DNA of 64,000 nt from JAVXTH01 sp036642795 (GCA_036642795.1 JAVXTH010000001.1:1-64000), one strand, 5' to 3'; positions 8,620-18,755 are shown, counted from the first letter of the stretch. Notes: generated by a model not told the origin, from the letters alone. Made by a program: numbers and translations.

Positions 8620-10692
8620 ATGGAAAGATTTGGTCGATTCATTTGTCGTAATAAATATCGAGTCATTTTTTTAACGTTATTATTATTAATACCAGCCCTG
8701 TTCGGTATCAAAGCGACAAAGATAAATTATGATGTTTTGGTTTATTTACCTGAAGATATCGATACGATGAAAGGTGAAAAAATATTAACCGATGATTTTA
8801 ATATGGGAGCTTTTTCATTAACGATTGTCGATCATATGGAAGCAAAAGATATCTTGCGATTAGAAGATAACATTCGCGATATTGATGGTGTAAATAAAGT
8901 TGTCAGTCTTTATGATGGACTTGGTATACAGGTACCGGTGGATGTATTACCTACCGCTTTAAAAGATAAAGTAATAAAGGGCGATGCGAATCTCTTGTTT
9001 ATTACCTTTGATCAATCTACATCCAATCAAAAAACATTAGATGCGGTTACAAAGATAAGAACAATCACAAAAGATAACATAAAAGTAAGTGGAATGAGTG
9101 CTACGGTTCTTGATACGATGAATTTATCTAATCAAGAAATAACGGTTTATGTAGCCATTGCCGTTCTTTTATGTATTATTATCTTAATGATTTCACTTGA
9201 CTCTTATTTTGTTCCCTTTTTACTATTAATTAATATTGGAATCGCAATTATATTTAATATGGGAACCAATGTATTTCTCGGTAATATTTCATATATTACA
9301 AAAGCAATTGCATCCATTCTTCAATTGGGTGTCACGACTGATTTCTCAATTTTCTTATATCATAAATATGAACGTGCAAAAGCTACGTATAAAGATAAAG
9401 AAGTGGCTATGGCAAAGGCATTACATGAAACCTTTGTATCTGTAATCGGTAGTTCACTTACCACCATTGCAGGTTTTCTTGCCCTATGTACGATGAATTT
9501 AACGCTTGGCAAAGACATTGGAATAGTCATGGCCAAAGGTGTTGCGTTTGGTGTTCTAGGCGTTATTGTTTTATTCCCTTGTTTATTATTAGTATTTGAT
9601 AAGGTGATTGAGAAAACAACGCACAAAGTATTTCTTCCTGAATTCAAAGGCATTAAGAATTTTGTGATTGCCCATTATAAAGCTATTTTTATCATCTTTT
9701 TATTAGCGATTATTCCCGCTTGGTATGGAAACAATCATACGAAAGTATATTATAACCTTGATAAAACTCTACCAAGTGATCTAGCTAGTAGTATTGCGAA
9801 TCAAGAGCTTAAATCTAAATTCAAAATCGTTTCACCAGAAATTTTAATGATTGATAAGAATTTAAGTAATGAAGATGTTAGTGAAATGTTAAATCGGATT
9901 GAAAAAGTAAAAGGTATTGATTTAACGTTAAGTTTTTCAAAATTATCTGATTTAGGTATAAATGAAGCTTTATTATCAAACAATACTCGTCAGATGTTTG
10001 AAAATGATCGTTATCAATTAGCTTTAATTAATTCACAATATAGCATTGCAAGTGATCCTTTAAATAAACAAATTGATCAAGTAAATAAGATTGTGAAAGA
10101 ATATGATACCCATGCGATTGTCGCTGGTGAAGGACCCTTAATGAAAAATCTAGTAACAATCAGTGATGAAGATTTTAAAAATGTTACCGTAGCATCAACG
10201 CTAGTTATCTTCATTATTATGATTTTTGTTCTTCGTTCTTTATCCTTACCGATTTTATTAGTTGCAGGAATTGAACTTGCTATCTTTATCAATATGGGTA
10301 TTCCCTTTTACACTGGTACGATCATTCCCTTTATCGCATCGATTGTCATCGGTACCATCCAATTAGGAGCGACCATCGATTATGCAATCTTAATGACGAC
10401 AAAGTATCTAGAACAACGAATGAATGGACAAAGAAAGATAGAAGCAATGCACGTTGCTTTAGATCAATCGATGAATTCCATTTTGGTTAGCGGTATGTGT
10501 TTTTTTGCGGCAACCTTTGGCGTAGGTGTTTATTCAAAACTCGAGATGATTTCATCTCTATGTACCCTAATCTCTCGTGGTGCCATTATTTCAATGGTCG
10601 TTGTCATCGTGATTCTACCATCGCTATTATTAACATTTGACAAAATTATAACTAAAACCACATTTGGTTTTAAAAAGAAGGAGCGTATTTAA
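8620..10692 (+). CDS. MMPL/RND-family membrane exporter
   Basis: A 690-residue polytopic membrane protein with the RND duplication. A first TM (about 12-32) is followed by an extracytoplasmic domain, a block of TM segments (about 170-330), a second extracytoplasmic domain (about 360-510) and a last TM block (about 520-680). Each TM block contains a 'LQLGVTTDF' / 'IQLGATIDYAI' motif, the usual MMPL helix carrying the proton-relay Asp. The family moves lipids, drugs or hydrophobic peptides; the substrate here is unknown. AAGGAGG lies upstream of the ATG. It is first in an operon with the secreted coiled-coil protein (stop and next ATG separated by 1 nt) and is probably derepressed when TetR binds its ligand. 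Confidence 0.9.
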   Translation: MERFGRFICRNKYRVIFLTLLLLIPALFGIKATKINYDVLVYLPEDIDTMKGEKILTDDFNMGAFSLTIVDHMEAKDILRLEDNIRDIDGVNKVVSLYDGLGIQVPVDVLPTALKDKVIKGDANLLFITFDQSTSNQKTLDAVTKIRTITKDNIKVSGMSATVLDTMNLSNQEITVYVAIAVLLCIIILMISLDSYFVPFLLLINIGIAIIFNMGTNVFLGNISYITKAIASILQLGVTTDFSIFLYHKYERAKATYKDKEVAMAKALHETFVSVIGSSLTTIAGFLALCTMNLTLGKDIGIVMAKGVAFGVLGVIVLFPCLLLVFDKVIEKTTHKVFLPEFKGIKNFVIAHYKAIFIIFLLAIIPAWYGNNHTKVYYNLDKTLPSDLASSIANQELKSKFKIVSPEILMIDKNLSNEDVSEMLNRIEKVKGIDLTLSFSKLSDLGINEALLSNNTRQMFENDRYQLALINSQYSIASDPLNKQIDQVNKIVKEYDTHAIVAGEGPLMKNLVTISDEDFKNVTVASTLVIFIIMIFVLRSLSLPILLVAGIELAIFINMGIPFYTGTIIPFIASIVIGTIQLGATIDYAILMTTKYLEQRMNGQRKIEAMHVALDQSMNSILVSGMCFFAATFGVGVYSKLEMISSLCTLISRGAIISMVVVIVILPSLLLTFDKIITKTTFGFKKKERI

Positions 10693-10693
10693 T

Positions 10694-12292
10694 ATGATAT
10701 CAATGAAAAAAAGTTTAAGTGCAACACTTGCCTTTGTAATTGGTTTTACCCCCATTACCCTATATGCAAAAGAAAAAGATGAAACTGTTTATACGCGTTT
10801 CGATGAAAATGGAACAAAACAAGATATTGAAGTAAGTGAACATTTAAAGATGGATGAAAAAGGTAAGATACAAGATAAAAGTAATCTAAGTGAAATTAAA
10901 AATACCGGAGGTAAAGAAACTTTCACTCAAAATGGTGATTCAATTATTTGGAATGGAAAAGGCAAAGATATTTATTATCAAGGTAAAAGTAATCAGTCCT
11001 TACCTATTTCTATCAAAGTAACTTATTTCTTAAATGATCAAGAAATGAAAGCAAAAGATATGGAAGGAAAACGTGGTAGCGTTAAGATTAATTTAGCATT
11101 TGAAAATCATGAAGTTCATACAATAAATAATCAAACCATCTATACTCCCTTTGTCCTTGCCGCAACAACTACATTATCCATGCAAGAGAATAAGCATATT
11201 CATATAACAAATGGCAAAGTACTTGATAATGGTAAGACAAGTGCTGTAATCGGACTAGCCTCACCTGGTTTATCTAAAAGTATTGATAGTGAATCAATTG
11301 ATTTAGACAATATAACGATTACCTATGAAACGACTAAATTTAAACAAAATAGTATTTATTGTGGTATGAGCGCTAAATTATTTGATCTTGATGATCTATC
11401 CATTTTAAATCAAAGCGATGCATTAAATGCAAAAGTAACCCAGTTAACAAACGCTGCTCATGCTTTACAAGAAGGTTCCGATACATTGAATCAAGGTCTT
11501 ATAACCTATCATTCAAAGAACTCAGAATTTAATCAAGGAATGAATCAATTAAATACCGGAGTAAATGATTTAAAGAATAAATATCAAATGATTGATACTG
11601 GTATTCAACAATTAAATAGTGGATTAGATTCGATGTCCTTACTGTTTCCATCGCTCAATCAACTAGCGCAAGCGAGCAATAAACTATCAACATCAAGTAA
11701 TACCTTAGATCAAGCAAGTATAAGTGTCATTCCCAGCGTTATTCAAACACTAGATCAAAGCATTGCGATGTTAAAAGTACAAGATTGGGAAACAAAGCCA
11801 GACATCGTAGCAAATATAAAAGGAATTGAAGTACAGAAGCAATACTTAACAAACATCCTTCAAGGGGTGAATGACTTAAATACTAATTTAACTACTTTGA
11901 ATGAAAAGACAAGTCAAATTACTAGTAAGCTATCTACTCTTTCCCCATTATTATCTAAAGTTAATGATTTAGCTAATGGTAGTTCAATGTTTAATCAAGG
12001 TTTAAATTCGCTTCAAACTGCCACAAACAAATTAAATGGAGCCAGCAATCAACTTATGAATGCATCAGCACAATTACAGGTAGGTTCGACTACTTTAAAA
12101 ACTGGAATGAATAAATTTAATCAAGAAGGAATTAACCCAATTACAAACTTTATCAACAACGATTTAAAGAATAAAACAAATCAAGTTAAATTATTATTAA
12201 AACTAGGAAATGAATATAATAGTTTTGCCTTGAAAGATGATTCAATGCAAGGAAATACGAAATTCATTTATATCCTTGACCCCTCAAAATAA
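10694..12292 (+). CDS. Secreted coiled-coil protein partnered with the MMPL exporter
   Basis: 532 aa. It has an N-terminal signal peptide (basic 'MKKS', hydrophobic core, likely cleavage after 'TLYA'). A beta-rich region covers about residues 30-250. The rest consists of heptad/undecad segments of the form 'L-N-x-G-x-x-x-L' (about 260-500), predicted as long helices. The layout recalls the extracellular coiled-coil part of YhgE/Pip-type proteins but has no clear C-terminal TM, so that comparison is tentative. Start 10694 gives GGAG 10 nt upstream; an ATG three codons later is possible. Being 1 nt behind the exporter and sharing its TetR control, it probably forms an envelope-spanning or accessory part of that exporter. 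Confidence 0.65.
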   Translation: MISMKKSLSATLAFVIGFTPITLYAKEKDETVYTRFDENGTKQDIEVSEHLKMDEKGKIQDKSNLSEIKNTGGKETFTQNGDSIIWNGKGKDIYYQGKSNQSLPISIKVTYFLNDQEMKAKDMEGKRGSVKINLAFENHEVHTINNQTIYTPFVLAATTTLSMQENKHIHITNGKVLDNGKTSAVIGLASPGLSKSIDSESIDLDNITITYETTKFKQNSIYCGMSAKLFDLDDLSILNQSDALNAKVTQLTNAAHALQEGSDTLNQGLITYHSKNSEFNQGMNQLNTGVNDLKNKYQMIDTGIQQLNSGLDSMSLLFPSLNQLAQASNKLSTSSNTLDQASISVIPSVIQTLDQSIAMLKVQDWETKPDIVANIKGIEVQKQYLTNILQGVNDLNTNLTTLNEKTSQITSKLSTLSPLLSKVNDLANGSSMFNQGLNSLQTATNKLNGASNQLMNASAQLQVGSTTLKTGMNKFNQEGINPITNFINNDLKNKTNQVKLLLKLGNEYNSFALKDDSMQGNTKFIYILDPSK

Positions 12293-12320
12293 ACCTATTT
12301 GAATCATCCTTAAAGGATAC

Positions 12321-12352
12321 AAAAAAATACGTCGAATGGCGTACTTTTTTTA
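12321..12352. terminator. Bidirectional terminator
   Basis: Stem TACGTC (12328-12333) / GGCGTA (12338-12343) with loop GAAT, flanked by seven A on the left and a T run on the right. It serves the MMPL operon (+) and the converging small membrane-protein gene (-). Confidence 0.8.
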
Positions 12353-12356
12353 TAGA

Positions 12357-12683
12357 CTATTCCTTATTCGTTGGATCCTCTTTTAGTATGCGATAGGTAC
12401 TAATTAGGATTGGTACAATCAGCAATAATAAAGTGCTACTATCTTCTAAACTCTTAGTTTTATACATAGAAAACAACCCTAATAATAAAATTCCTAAGCA
12501 AATAACGAATTCAAAAATGAACTTTCCGATGGTACTTTCCATGTAAATGAGAACCATCCCGATCACAAAGAGAATTAAATAACATGCAAGCAAAAATAAA
12601 CTTGTATTAGGTAGTAAGAAAAGTGCCGCAAAGATAACGAAGGCAAATCCAATCATATATAGTTTCAATAATGTCTTTATCAT
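12357..12683 (-). CDS. Small membrane protein of unknown function
   Basis: 108 residues, nearly all hydrophobic, with about four TM segments (roughly residues 5-25, 28-48, 52-72 and 84-101) and a short charged C-terminus. GGAGGAGG is present 9 nt before the ATG. A plausible promoter on the minus strand is TTGACT-17 bp-TAACAT near 12820-12850, giving a leader of about 130 nt in which I see no recognisable structure. No family is recognised. Confidence 0.6.
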   Translation of the reverse strand: MIKTLLKLYMIGFAFVIFAALFLLPNTSLFLLACYLILFVIGMVLIYMESTIGKFIFEFVICLGILLLGLFSMYKTKSLEDSSTLLLLIVPILISTYRILKEDPTNKE

Positions 12684-12918
12684 ATTTAAGAAACCTCCTC
12701 CAGTTTTATTCTTCCATGAACATAACGCATTAACAAAACGCTATTATATTAAAAAGCATTCGTTTAAAATTACCTTATTAATTTGTTAGTCATTAACGGA
12801 TTGAATCCTTCCCTTATTTGATGTTAGCATATACATATTGCTAAGTCAAGAATGAAAGATTGCCTATTTATCGTGGTTATAACTTTATCTTGATACATTA
12901 CAAAATTAAATAATATAA

Positions 12919-12952
12919 AAAATACGTCTTGCTCAAAGCAATGACGTATTTT
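12919..12952 (-). terminator. Terminator of the giant repeat gene
   Basis: Arms 12943-12952 and 12919-12928 pair perfectly (AAAATACGTC type) with an inner GCAA/TTGC stem; a T-rich run follows on the minus strand. Confidence 0.8.
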
Positions 12953-12971
12953 CTTATTTGCGCTTCTTCTT

Positions 12972-15900
12972 TTATTCAATTATGATTTTGATTTCCTTTC
13001 GTTCCTCCATTTGATAAGCATTCATTTGATCCTTTTGTTGATGACAACTTGTATTAATCATCATAACACTATTCTCATTTTGTTTAACATCAACCACACC
13101 ATAATCAACTTCACTTCCCCCGTTGATTCGATAACTTACTTCCCCTTGATGATTTACTTCACTTAAAACATAAGAAGCAGCGCTTAAGTTTTCAATTAAC
13201 ACACACCAATCATTTGTATGATTTAATTCATAAATTTCATTAAAAGCAATGGATGAAACATGAACTTCGTATGTGTCTTGATTACTTGGTCGAATCAGTT
13301 GACCGTTATTTAATCGTTTGTATTTACAAATGCGAATGCTACCGCGTTTTATCATTAGTTGCTGATTGATTAAGATAACCTTGTTTTGATTGCTTTCAAC
13401 AAGGACAACCGCATGATTTACTTCATTGCCCCCATTCACAATATAACTCACATCTTCTTCATCTAGTTCATCGATTACATAACTTCCATTTGGCAAATTA
13501 TCTAATTTTGTTTGCCAATGATTATCTTGATCCAAAGCAATTATTTTATGATAGCCTTCCCCATTGATGCGTACTCGATAACTAACATTTCCACTTGGTG
13601 AAACGAGTTGACCTTTTGCATCACGAATTTGTTTTAAAAGTTTTATGCTTCCATAAATCACGAAAGGCGGATTATTAATCACCTTTACTTCATTGTTGTT
13701 TTGATTGACGCTTACCACGCCTTTATCAACTTCACTGCCACCATTCACAATATACGTAACATCTTCTTGATCTAGTTCAACGATTACATAACTTCCTTGG
13801 TTAAGTTGCTCGATTGTTTCACACCAATCATTATCTTGATCTAGGACGATTGTTTTATTATAGTTTGGTCCACTAATCAACATTCGATAAGCTACATGTC
13901 CAACTGGTTTATTTAATTGATGTTGCTCATCCCGAATCCATTTACATATTTTAATGGATCCTTTCATGCTTTCCTTATGATTTAATATTTTAACTTTATT
14001 ATCATTACCAGCTACCATAACGATAGCACGCTGGCTTTCCTCGCCCCCATTCACCATATAAGTTACCTTACCAGTACCTAATTCATTCACTTCATATTTT
14101 CCATCCGTTAAATCAAACAGATGATAGGACCAATTATTCGCTTGATTTAATCGTAATTGTTTTTGATAATTTACACCAATAACACTTACCTTAAATGACT
14201 CATCCTCCTTTGGTTTATACATGGAACCATTTATCATAACGTATTTATCAATCTTTAAGCTTCCTTTAAGGCTAGTTTTCTCATATAACAAACGAATCCA
14301 ACAACAATCTTGATTTAAAATGAAGCTCCCCGTTTCTTGGATGCAACCATTTATTTCATAATAAACTTTGTAGCCATCTTTTTCTCCATCGATAACATAA
14401 GTTGCATACTTTAGTTGCTCTTGACTTAAAGAAAAGTCATTGTCACAACAAAGAATTAATTTGTCGCAATCATCAAAATCAACATGAAAAATATCGTTTT
14501 GATTAGGTGAAGTGATGTCACCATCCAATAATAAACAAGCACAAATATTTACTTCTCCAAACATTACATCTTGATTAATCACTAAAATTTCAATATCATC
14601 TTGATCAACGATAAATTCGCCACAATCACATTCATTATCATTAATTTTAAAGGAGACATCATAATTAGGATCATAGGCTTCTTTAATATAATAAGTTCCA
14701 CAAGGTAAATCATCAATTATCTTTGTGAAATTATTATGATGGTTTAATTCATAGCGTTGAATAAATCCTTCCCCTTGAATCATTACTTCAAATCGTTCTT
14801 CTTTCTTGGGGGGAAAGTATTCGCCACATTCATCCTGAATCAATTTGCTTATTTGAACACAGGGTAACGATATCGATTCATTGATTAAGGTTAACGTTAC
14901 ATCTTCCTTATCGAAGCAAAATTCACTTGTTTCTTGAGGACAGCCATTCTTTAAAAAGCAGATGGAATAGCCACATTCTCGCTCCTCGATGTGATAAGTT
15001 CCTGAACATAAATCATGAAAGCACAAACGCCAATTATTCTTGCAGCATAAAGTAAAATACTCACGATACTGCATTCCTTCTATTACAATTTCAAATTCTT
15101 CCTCTTTGCTTGGTTTATTAAGATTACCACTTTCATCTCGAATATATTTATCAAGGATTAATTCAGGCTGTTTTTCTTCTTCATTTATTATAACAATCTT
15201 AATTGGATCACTTCCTAGACAAAAACTTCCCTCTTGTTTTTGGATGCCATTGATCATAAAACATGGAAGATTTTCATGGTTCTCAATAACCTGATAATTT
15301 CCTACTTCAAGATCATCTAATTCAATTTCAAAGTGATTCTCAGCGTTCAAATTAAAACATTTCTTATAGCGACGCCCCATCACTTGAATTTCATAATTTT
15401 GCTTGCCATCCGGTGTTTGTAATTCCCCATTTTCACGGATGCATTTACAAATGCTTACGTTACCACTACAATCACGAAGTGTATTAATGATATTAACTTG
15501 AATATCTTCCTTGCCCATTGTGATTCTCGCATATTGTTTTTCACACTCATCTATTTGATAACTTAAACGATAACCATAATCATCTTTTTGGTAAATCCGA
15601 TATTTACCTTGTGGTAAATCATCCAAGCTAACATGCCAATTATTTTCTTCACATAAAAGTGCTTCACAACTAAAGTTTCTTCCTTCCACTAAAACTTGAA
15701 AGCCGTGCTTTTCATTTGGGATGCAAAGTTGCTGATCACAATCTCTCATCCATACACAAATATTTAATTCAGCCCGTACTTCTTCCTCATTTATCACAAT
15801 GACTTCTTGATTTTGATCTTTCATTGTTACGATGGCCTCACATGACTCATTCCCATTCACCAAATAAGCGACACTTCCCGATTGATTCACTTCACATATT

Positions 15901-17768
15901 TGGTAGGTTTGTTCCTTTAAGTCACAAAGATGAACGCTCCATAAATTAGCTGCATTTAAAATACAACTTCTAACATCTTTTTTACCGCGAATACTAATCT
16001 CATAACATTCATCACCCGTAGGTTTTACTAATTCACAATTGGTTGTTTTTAAATACTTACAAATTGTTAAGCTACCTATTTTACTATGCAGTTCTTCATT
16101 CACAATCATCACATCAGTGCATTTATTATCTTCCAATAAAATTCTTGCCGATGGTTTACTTACTCCATTCACAAGATAACAAGTTTGATATCCTTCCACA
16201 TATTGTTCTTTTATTTCATAAGCGCCTAAGCGAAGATTTTCAAACATACAACACCAGTTGTTCTTTTTACTTAAGGCAAATGTTTCATTAAGGAAGAAAT
16301 TCTTTAATGTGACATTAAATACCATATCAGCATCAGGGTATACAAGTTCGCCACAATCGTTTTTGATCCATTTGCTTATCTTCAAACGACCATTGCATCT
16401 TTCTTCATTCACAATGATTACCTCATCTAGGCAACTTCCATCCACATAAAGACACGCCGATGATTTTGGTTCTCCACAATTAATAATATACTCACAAGTA
16501 TAGTTACAATGATCAATTTCACGAATCTCATAATAACCACCACACATGACATTTAAATCCACACACCAATTATTCGCAGCGTTTAAATTAAAAACATCGC
16601 TGGTACCACAGCCATTGATCATACAACGAAAACTATCCGTTTCAGCAGGTTTCATAAGACAACCATTCGATTGTTTCATCCGTTTTATGATACGCAAGCC
16701 ATGTACATTTTCTTCACTACATGGACATGGTAAGGTTTGGATACTGCTTACTATATGTTGACTATTTTTATTGACTACAAATTGCGCATCCATCGTTTCT
16801 ACTTGGTTATTCACAATATAACTTAGCTGCATATTTTCTTTTGCTTCTTCACAAAGACGATAGTGTCCGATAGGTAATTCTTCAAGTACCAAGGTATATT
16901 GATTTGCTTCCTTTAAACAATAGGATTCATGAAATCCATTTGCCACTAACGTATAATGATAACTACCTGTATTGGGTTTACTTAACTTACCTGTTTCATC
17001 ACGAATTAGTTTTTCAATCGTAAGACGATTCATATCCTTAACCTCTTCCATTACTTTACATTGATGATATTGTTTCGTTAACGTTATATAGGGCGATTGA
17101 CTTATCTCGTTATGGTCGAGTTGATACTGCAGCTTTGCACAACTTCCTTGTTCCTTTATTTCATAAGTGTCCTGATCCAAATCTTCAATCGTATAAGTGA
17201 AATCATTGTTTGCATCTAATACAAATGTTTTTTTAAATCCTCGCTTCATAATATTCATCGTAAAGCTTTGTTGATGATCCCATGGAATACTCATTCCTTT
17301 TTCATTCGTACGAATTTTAAATATTTCTAGTGATGTTTGTTTAATCTGTGATATACGAATTTCAATCTTATGATTTTTAAGGTGATCATCAAATATAAAA
17401 TCTGCTTGATCATTTTTTTGTTTAACGTCATCTACGTAATAAGTAATCCAATGATGATTTCCACTCATGATTTGTAAACCATCCCCATCACTAATGACCA
17501 AAGAATACTTTCCATCTTTCATTTTAATCTGTAGATGTCTTGTATTCTTTTCATCTAAATCAAGCAAATGATTCTTTTCATTTCTTTGCGAATCAACAAT
17601 ATTCACATACATTGCCTTTCCACTTTGTGAATCTTCACCTTGATGAACCATCGTAACTAAGATATCTAAATTACCAATGCAGTTTGGTTCCGTTGATTTT
17701 AAATCATGTAAACTTGCCAAATAGCGAAACATAATTCGGTTACTTAAAAAGTAATTTAAAACATTCAT
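12972..17768 (-). CDS. Giant cysteine-rich protein of tandem Cna-B-like (isopeptide-type) repeats
   Basis: 1598 aa. After a short N-terminus come a degenerate copy (about residues 30-145) and 14 repeats of about 93-100 residues. Each repeat opens with 'x-I-x-K-x-I-R-D', has a conserved 'N-N-W' mid-repeat, then 'G-x-Y-x-I-x-E', then 'Y-x-V-N-G' and ends 'V-x-V-I-N'. The Lys, Glu and Asn sit where Cna-B/SpaA domains have the Lys-Asn isopeptide bond and its catalytic Glu. Repeats 11-14 are most alike, suggesting late duplication. Many repeats are rich in Cys, including CC pairs. There is no signal peptide, TM segment or LPxTG anchor, so export by the usual route is not indicated. AGGAGG lies just upstream. 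A minus-strand CATATAATA (17821-17829) resembles sporulation sigma E/K -10 boxes, so a spore coat or exosporium role is a possible but unproved reading. Confidence 0.75.
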   Translation of the reverse strand: MNVLNYFLSNRIMFRYLASLHDLKSTEPNCIGNLDILVTMVHQGEDSQSGKAMYVNIVDSQRNEKNHLLDLDEKNTRHLQIKMKDGKYSLVISDGDGLQIMSGNHHWITYYVDDVKQKNDQADFIFDDHLKNHKIEIRISQIKQTSLEIFKIRTNEKGMSIPWDHQQSFTMNIMKRGFKKTFVLDANNDFTYTIEDLDQDTYEIKEQGSCAKLQYQLDHNEISQSPYITLTKQYHQCKVMEEVKDMNRLTIEKLIRDETGKLSKPNTGSYHYTLVANGFHESYCLKEANQYTLVLEELPIGHYRLCEEAKENMQLSYIVNNQVETMDAQFVVNKNSQHIVSSIQTLPCPCSEENVHGLRIIKRMKQSNGCLMKPAETDSFRCMINGCGTSDVFNLNAANNWCVDLNVMCGGYYEIREIDHCNYTCEYIINCGEPKSSACLYVDGSCLDEVIIVNEERCNGRLKISKWIKNDCGELVYPDADMVFNVTLKNFFLNETFALSKKNNWCCMFENLRLGAYEIKEQYVEGYQTCYLVNGVSKPSARILLEDNKCTDVMIVNEELHSKIGSLTICKYLKTTNCELVKPTGDECYEISIRGKKDVRSCILNAANLWSVHLCDLKEQTYQICEVNQSGSVAYLVNGNESCEAIVTMKDQNQEVIVINEEEVRAELNICVWMRDCDQQLCIPNEKHGFQVLVEGRNFSCEALLCEENNWHVSLDDLPQGKYRIYQKDDYGYRLSYQIDECEKQYARITMGKEDIQVNIINTLRDCSGNVSICKCIRENGELQTPDGKQNYEIQVMGRRYKKCFNLNAENHFEIELDDLEVGNYQVIENHENLPCFMINGIQKQEGSFCLGSDPIKIVIINEEEKQPELILDKYIRDESGNLNKPSKEEEFEIVIEGMQYREYFTLCCKNNWRLCFHDLCSGTYHIEERECGYSICFLKNGCPQETSEFCFDKEDVTLTLINESISLPCVQISKLIQDECGEYFPPKKEERFEVMIQGEGFIQRYELNHHNNFTKIIDDLPCGTYYIKEAYDPNYDVSFKINDNECDCGEFIVDQDDIEILVINQDVMFGEVNICACLLLDGDITSPNQNDIFHVDFDDCDKLILCCDNDFSLSQEQLKYATYVIDGEKDGYKVYYEINGCIQETGSFILNQDCCWIRLLYEKTSLKGSLKIDKYVMINGSMYKPKEDESFKVSVIGVNYQKQLRLNQANNWSYHLFDLTDGKYEVNELGTGKVTYMVNGGEESQRAIVMVAGNDNKVKILNHKESMKGSIKICKWIRDEQHQLNKPVGHVAYRMLISGPNYNKTIVLDQDNDWCETIEQLNQGSYVIVELDQEDVTYIVNGGSEVDKGVVSVNQNNNEVKVINNPPFVIYGSIKLLKQIRDAKGQLVSPSGNVSYRVRINGEGYHKIIALDQDNHWQTKLDNLPNGSYVIDELDEEDVSYIVNGGNEVNHAVVLVESNQNKVILINQQLMIKRGSIRICKYKRLNNGQLIRPSNQDTYEVHVSSIAFNEIYELNHTNDWCVLIENLSAASYVLSEVNHQGEVSYRINGGSEVDYGVVDVKQNENSVMMINTSCHQQKDQMNAYQMEERKEIKIIIE

Positions 17769-17820
17769 TTATATCCTCCTTCAACGTAAATTAAATGCCC
17801 AATCCTACTCGTTGACATTC

Positions 17821-17829
17821 TATTATATG
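17821..17829 (-). promoter_or_regulatory. Possible sporulation-type -10 box before the giant repeat gene
   Basis: CATATAATA on the minus strand fits the sigma K -10 pattern CATA-N3-TA and 7 of 8 positions of the sigma E pattern CATACAAT. The -35 region is poor: TCTCATT (17843-17849) at 13-bp spacing is only a partial sigma E match. No TTGACA-like box is found at 17 bp for a vegetative promoter. This is inference from pattern only. Confidence 0.35.
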
Positions 17830-17863
17830 TTCCTAGGCGCTAAATGAGATATAAAAGATAAAA

Positions 17864-17885
17864 AAAAGAGCACAAAGTCTCTTTT
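17864..17885 (-). terminator. Terminator downstream of the DUF975-like gene
   Basis: AAAAGAG (17864-17870) pairs with CTCTTTT (17879-17885) around an 8-nt loop; read on the minus strand a run of seven or more T follows. Confidence 0.65.
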
Positions 17886-17936
17886 GGTATATATCTTGAT
17901 TCTGTTTTTTATATGTTTTCGTTCTTTTAGGTTCAA

Positions 17937-18755
17937 CTATTTTATTTTAACTTGATATTTAGGATTATAAGTAAAGAATTGTTCTTTATTACTCTGTTCA
18001 TAAATATTCGCATAAGCTAGATATACAAATGGTACCATCAGTGAAGATACCAGCTGAGTTGCACAATAGAAGACTATCGTAATAATAAAGTTTGTGAAGT
18101 TATGTGAGAAAGCATAGATCAAAGCAGTATCTACATTCTTAACCGCTTTAATACCTTCAAAAGTAGATGTAATATAGATATTAAGTGCTAATGATAAAAC
18201 AATGTTTATTAAGAAATAAATAAGTGTAACTGATAAAAAGGCTTTATAATGACGTTTAATTAGTTTATAGGCACCTTTTAAAGCATCAAAGACACCAATG
18301 CTTCCATCATAAATCGCATAAGCAATTACTCCTTGAAGCATAAAGAAGAATAATTGAATCACATAAGATGCAATCATATAAGCAAGCCAAATTGGTCCTA
18401 AGAAAACCGCCGCAATCATTAAGACAAAAGTAGATAAGATGGTAATTAATAAAGCCGAACCAATAATCGCAAAGATTCGTTTAAATCCAAATGCGATATC
18501 ATCGGAATCTAATTTCTGTCCACGAGCAATTTTAAGAAAAACAAATTGTACAATATAATTCACGACAATCATAATCAACGATGTGACAAAGGATAATATC
18601 CCAAATATCATATTATTGATGTTTACTTGTGTTCCTAATAGATTTAATAATAAAGAAATTATATTAGTTATAAATACTAATAAAACTACTTTCCCATACT
18701 TCCCTTTCAGTTGTTCCTTAACTAATGTTTTTAATTGTTCAATATTTACTTCCAT
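17937..18755 (-). CDS. DUF975-like integral membrane protein
   Basis: 272 aa with about six TM segments (near residues 22-42, 50-75, 90-118, 122-150, 172-195 and 215-245). An N-terminal amphipathic stretch 'LKTLVKEQLKGKYGK' and a cytoplasmic 'GAYKLIKRHYKAF' loop are typical of the DUF975 group of Firmicutes membrane proteins, whose function is not established. AAGGAGT is upstream of the ATG. It stands alone between two terminators. Confidence 0.65.
   Translation of the reverse strand: MEVNIEQLKTLVKEQLKGKYGKVVLLVFITNIISLLLNLLGTQVNINNMIFGILSFVTSLIMIVVNYIVQFVFLKIARGQKLDSDDIAFGFKRIFAIIGSALLITILSTFVLMIAAVFLGPIWLAYMIASYVIQLFFFMLQGVIAYAIYDGSIGVFDALKGAYKLIKRHYKAFLSVTLIYFLINIVLSLALNIYITSTFEGIKAVKNVDTALIYAFSHNFTNFIITIVFYCATQLVSSLMVPFVYLAYANIYEQSNKEQFFTYNPKYQVKIK

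Noticed and set aside
12972..17768. Tandem repeats as a CRISPR or satellite array
   Set aside because: The period is about 290 bp, in frame and protein-conserving; there are no short identical repeats with unique spacers.
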